From Paenibacillus sp. A3 (GTDB lineage Bacteria; Bacillota; Bacilli; Paenibacillales; NBRC-103111): a stretch of DNA of 64,000 nt. A program made the translations under genes and the position numbers. Below are positions 61,022 to 64,000 of this stretch, one piece after another. The first letter of the stretch is position 1, and each line of letters starts with the position of its first letter. Location of the stretch: NCBI RefSeq assembly GCF_001399685.1, contig NZ_JTHN01000128.1, positions 21,221 through 85,220 on the forward strand, in the 5' to 3' direction. The notes under the pieces are model-generated. The model did no database searches. It was not told the DNA's origin and saw only the letters and a list, made by a program, of their open reading frames with translations.

Positions 61022-61633
61022 ATGCTCGAATGGACGGGAGAGCGAATTATTCCCAAGCAGATGAAGCCGACGAACGGTATGCTGCTGGAGCATATCGCGA
61101 GATATTATTTTGCCGCTCCTTATGCGCAGGGGCGGGTACTGGATATTGCGTGCGGAACCGGATACGGGAGCCATATGACGGCCAAGGAGCGGAAGCGGGA
61201 AGTGACGGAGATCGTCGCCGTCGATAACGATGAGGAGACGCTGCGGTATGCAAGCCGGGAGTACCATCATCAGAAGGTGACGTATGTGCAAGGAGATGCG
61301 ACGGACCCGGGGCTTCCGGAGCGGCTCGGCCTGTTCGATACGATCTTGAGCTTTGAAACGATCGAGCACCTGAAGGATGACAGGTCGTTCATGGACAACC
61401 TCTACCGCATGCTGAAGCCGGGAGGAATCTTGGTCCTGTCCAGCCCGTTCGGCCGGGGGCGGGGCATGCCGACCAGCGAACCGTTTCATGTTCACCAGCT
61501 GACATCAGGCGAGTTCGAGGAGCTGTTCGACGGTTTTGCCGAGGTGGACATTTACTATCAGCGCGGAGTGACCTTCGAGAAGCCGCGGGACGGAATCCGG
61601 TATTTTATCGGCGTGGCGGTGTGCCGGAAGTAG
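61022..61633 (+). CDS. Class I SAM-dependent methyltransferase
   Basis: A 203-residue methyltransferase. SAM-binding motif I VLDIACGTGYGSHMT, motif II acidic residue in EIVAVDNDEE, and the catalytic-side SFETIEHLKDDRSFMDNLYR with LKPGGILVLSSP. The N terminus LEWTGERIIP is seen in methyltransferases linked to surface polysaccharides. Substrate unknown. ATG 61022 after GAGGTGATGAGG. Confidence 0.85.
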   Translation: MLEWTGERIIPKQMKPTNGMLLEHIARYYFAAPYAQGRVLDIACGTGYGSHMTAKERKREVTEIVAVDNDEETLRYASREYHHQKVTYVQGDATDPGLPERLGLFDTILSFETIEHLKDDRSFMDNLYRMLKPGGILVLSSPFGRGRGMPTSEPFHVHQLTSGEFEELFDGFAEVDIYYQRGVTFEKPRDGIRYFIGVAVCRK

Positions 61634-61768
61634 CAGGGAACCGGCGACCTATTTCCTCCACTTTTCAAACGGGGCGCCCTTCTGGTACATTGTTATCACG
61701 AGATTTCGAAACTTGCCGAAGACGGGAGGCGCAAGTTCCCGCAGCGGCGCAAAGTGAGGCCGTGACCG

Positions 61769-63424
61769 ATGTATAAGCTCATGCTTGTGGAAGACGAAGA
61801 AGATGTGCGCGAAGGCATCCTGCGGGAGATCGACTGGGCCCGCCACGGATTCGAAGTGATCGAAACCGCGGAAAACGGTCAGGAGGCGGCGGAGCTTTTC
61901 GAAAGGCAGGTGCCGGACGTGGTCGTCACCGACATCCGCATGCCGTTTATGGACGGGCTGCAGCTGGCGGCTTGGATCCGGCAGCGGTACGAAGCGACGA
62001 AGATCGTCATCCTGACCGGTTTCGACGAGTTCGAATACGCGCAAAAAGCGGTCAAGCTGCATATCGACGAATATGTGCTCAAGCCGTATTCGGCGCAGGA
62101 GCTGATCGACGTGCTGGCGAAGATCAAGCGCCGGATTGACGAAGAAGCGGCGGAGAAGGAAAACGTCCAGACGCTGCAGGAGCACTACCGCAGAAGTCTG
62201 CCCGTGCTGCGCGAGGTGTTCCTGGCCTCGCTGGTCGCGCGGAAGCTGCCGCGGCGCGAAATCGAGGAGAAATGCCGCAGCTATAATCTGGAGCTGGCGG
62301 CGGACGCCTACGTCGTATCCGTCATCAGCATGGATACGGGCGACAGCGAGGACGCGGAGGGAGCAGCCGAAGCCTCGCTGAGAGGTTCGAAGGACACGGA
62401 GCTGAAGCGCTTCGCCGTGCTGAACATTGCCGAAGAAATCGTCGAGAAGCACCGCTTGGGGCGGGTGTTTTTGCACAACGATTATTTGGTGCTTTTGACG
62501 GTAGCCGGACAGGCGCCGGAGGGCGAAGCTTCCACGCTTAAGAAAACGCTTACTGCGCTGGAGGACATCCGGCAGAGCATTGAGAAATATTTGAAATTTA
62601 CCGTCACAATCGGCGTTGGTACCGTATGCGGCGAATTGACGGACGTATCCTATTCGTACAAGGATGCGGTATTGGCGCTCGATTACCGCGGCATTCTCGG
62701 CAGCAACCAGGTCATTTGCATCGACGACGTAGAAACGCGTTTCGTCGAGAAGCTGCGCTTCGACGAATTGAAGGAGCATGCGTTGATCCGCTGTCTGAAG
62801 GTCGGCACCCCGCAGGAAATTCAGGAGACGGTGGATGGCTTGTTTCACGGCATCGGCGAAACGCAGGTGTCGTTCAAGGATTACCAGATTTACTTGATGG
62901 AAATGCTGACCGCCATTCTCAAAGCGGCCAAAGATGCGAACGTCGACTTGGATGCGGTGCTCGGGACGGACTTCGTGCCGTTTGCGGAGCTGCACAAGTT
63001 CGCGAGCCTTCAGGAAGCGAAGAGCCGCATTCTCGGGCTGTGCACAGCTATCATGAACAGCATTGCGAGCCAGCGGCAGTATGCGTACAAATCGCTGGTG
63101 GAGCAGGCGATCGACTATACGAAGAGCCATTACCACGAGACCGACATTTCGATCCAGAAAGTGTGCAGCCATCTGCACATTAGCGCCGGCTATTTCAGCA
63201 GCATTTTTAAGAAAGAATCGAAAATGACGTTCGTGAACTACCTGATGCACATTCGGATGGAAGCGGCGAAGGAGCTGCTGCGGACGACCGATCTGAAAGC
63301 GTTCGAGATCGCCGAGCGGGTCGGGTATGCGGAGCCGAACTACTTCAGCTTCAGCTTCCGCAAGCATGTCGGCGTCTCGCCGAAGGAATACCGCAGCGCC
63401 GCCATGGAGGGACAGCGCGGATGA
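61769..63424 (+). CDS. AraC-type response regulator (YesN family)
   Basis: A 551-residue regulator. Receiver domain at residues 1-120, with acidic pocket LVEDEEDVREG, phospho-Asp in VVVTDIRMPFMDG, and Lys in YVLKPYSAQEL. A long middle region follows, then AraC double helix-turn-helix (residues about 445-545: ISAGYFSSIFKKESKMTFVN, then VGYAEPNYFSFSFRKHVGVS). Partner of the histidine kinase that starts at 63421 in an ATGA overlap. In Paenibacillaceae such pairs usually control a nearby sugar ABC transporter. Confidence 0.93.
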   Translation: MYKLMLVEDEEDVREGILREIDWARHGFEVIETAENGQEAAELFERQVPDVVVTDIRMPFMDGLQLAAWIRQRYEATKIVILTGFDEFEYAQKAVKLHIDEYVLKPYSAQELIDVLAKIKRRIDEEAAEKENVQTLQEHYRRSLPVLREVFLASLVARKLPRREIEEKCRSYNLELAADAYVVSVISMDTGDSEDAEGAAEASLRGSKDTELKRFAVLNIAEEIVEKHRLGRVFLHNDYLVLLTVAGQAPEGEASTLKKTLTALEDIRQSIEKYLKFTVTIGVGTVCGELTDVSYSYKDAVLALDYRGILGSNQVICIDDVETRFVEKLRFDELKEHALIRCLKVGTPQEIQETVDGLFHGIGETQVSFKDYQIYLMEMLTAILKAAKDANVDLDAVLGTDFVPFAELHKFASLQEAKSRILGLCTAIMNSIASQRQYAYKSLVEQAIDYTKSHYHETDISIQKVCSHLHISAGYFSSIFKKESKMTFVNYLMHIRMEAAKELLRTTDLKAFEIAERVGYAEPNYFSFSFRKHVGVSPKEYRSAAMEGQRG

Positions 63425-64000
63425 AGCGGGTGGCCCGGGGGCTTCGGCGGATGGCCGCATCCGTTGTCTATACGTGGAAGGTCAAGAGCATTCAGGTGAT
63501 CATCACCGCGTCGTTTACGCTGCTGACGCTTCTGGTTATAGCGTTCGTCAGTGTGATGCTGTACAACAAATTTACGAAGACGGCGGAGCAGAATACGTTT
63601 CTCAGCAATGAACAGATTGTCGCGCAGGTCAAATACAACCTCGAAATTTACTTGCAAAATATGTCGCAGGTGTTTCAGACTGTGGAGCAAAAGGTGTGGA
63701 TGAATTCCATCGTGTCGGGCGAACGGCTGACCGATCAGCTCGGGACGATACTCGACAGCCGCACGGATATCGTATCGATGGCGCTTTTTACGGCGGACGG
63801 CGAGCCGATTGCGGGGCTTCCGGCCATGGACATGCGCAAGAACACGAAGCTGACCGAGCAGAGCTGGTTCAAGACGGCGCTGGAGAATCCGAACCATCTG
63901 AGCTTCTCGCTGCCGCACATCCAGAACCTGTACAAGGGCAAGTACACGTGGGTCGTATCTATGAGCAAGCAGATTACGATCGAACGCGGCGGCGAGAAGC
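63421..64000 (+). CDS. Sensor histidine kinase (YesM family), N-terminal part only
   Basis: The first 193 residues are in the window and the frame is still open at the edge. N-terminal membrane helix VIITASFTLLTLLVIAFVSV is followed by an extracellular dCACHE-like sensor region (TEQSWFKTALENP, then SFSLPHIQNLYKGKYTWVVS). HAMP and kinase domains would lie beyond the window. Translationally coupled to the response regulator. Confidence 0.85.
   Translation, partial: MKRVARGLRRMAASVVYTWKVKSIQVIITASFTLLTLLVIAFVSVMLYNKFTKTAEQNTFLSNEQIVAQVKYNLEIYLQNMSQVFQTVEQKVWMNSIVSGERLTDQLGTILDSRTDIVSMALFTADGEPIAGLPAMDMRKNTKLTEQSWFKTALENPNHLSFSLPHIQNLYKGKYTWVVSMSKQITIERGGEK

Noticed and set aside
61649..63460. 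603-codon frame on the minus strand
   Set aside because: Antisense shadow of the YesN-type response regulator, caused by GC-rich codon use.

Overview
The window reads as chromosome from a low-to-moderate GC Firmicute, most likely Paenibacillaceae (Paenibacillus or Cohnella type). This rests on strong AGGAGG ribosome binding sites, frequent GTG/TTG starts, a YesN/YesM two-component pair, a Mn-dependent pyrophosphatase, YdjO and YolD family proteins, sporeformer-type lipoproteins and a type I-B-like CRISPR repeat. Species cannot be fixed from the sequence alone.

Layout. 0-6.5 kb: Mn-pyrophosphatase, a two-domain cell-wall amidase whose signal peptide is out of frame, an Amidase_6-type secreted protein, an Lrp regulator, then a decaying stretch (serine hydrolase pseudogene, frameshifted MFS gene, tail of an EamA transporter). 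6.6-12.4 kb: a lipoprotein, then a compact nucleoside/nucleobase salvage regulon (IclR regulator, MFS permease, nucleoside hydrolase, amidohydrolase/deaminase) with AGAAC-N3-GTTCT-type operators at three sites. 12.4-16.3 kb: a cas2 relic, two short CRISPR arrays with near-identical leaders, GNAT, broken AAA ATPase, DUF3995 and TetR genes. 16.3-24.4 kb: mixed accessory genes (NRDE, PPOX flavoprotein, MarR, DinB, SigJ-type sigma factor beside a carboxymuconolactone decarboxylase relic, azoreductase, TetR). 24.6-30.8 kb: a lipoprotein adaptor, an RND pump and an unrecognised 582-residue exported protein in one operon. 31-39.6 kb: a third CRISPR array, an oligopeptide-type ABC importer with a circularly permuted binding protein and enlarged permeases, and the longest CRISPR array. 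39.9-43.6 kb: a minus-strand TetR / oxidoreductase / LLM monooxygenase / esterase cluster. 43.9-47.9 kb: AT-rich region with a FN3 protein, XRE and YolD proteins, a candidate holin-like type I toxin and a degenerate CRISPR array. 48-53.5 kb: a split YafY regulator, a zinc-ribbon protein, a fatty-aldehyde-themed trio (YhhN lysoplasmalogenase, ALDH, fatty-acid hydroxylase), and an EamA exporter behind an attenuator-like leader. 53.9-64 kb: MarR-controlled HlyD/DHA2 efflux operon, flavodoxin, a DnaA-box cluster, GPH transporter, TM2, CspA, YdjO, a methyltransferase and the YesN/YesM pair, cut by the window end.

Main points of interest. Five CRISPR loci share one repeat but no intact cas gene is present. 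The leaders of at least two arrays begin with the last codons of cas2, and a cas2 relic sits just upstream of the first array, so the leader-array unit appears to have been copied around the chromosome. The peptide-binding protein has its C-terminal lobe moved to the N terminus. The EamA gene has a 5' leader with a leader peptide and an intrinsic terminator, like known antibiotic-inducible attenuators. Several genes carry single frameshifts; some could be sequencing errors, while the large deletions (serine hydrolase, decarboxylase, cas2) look like real decay.
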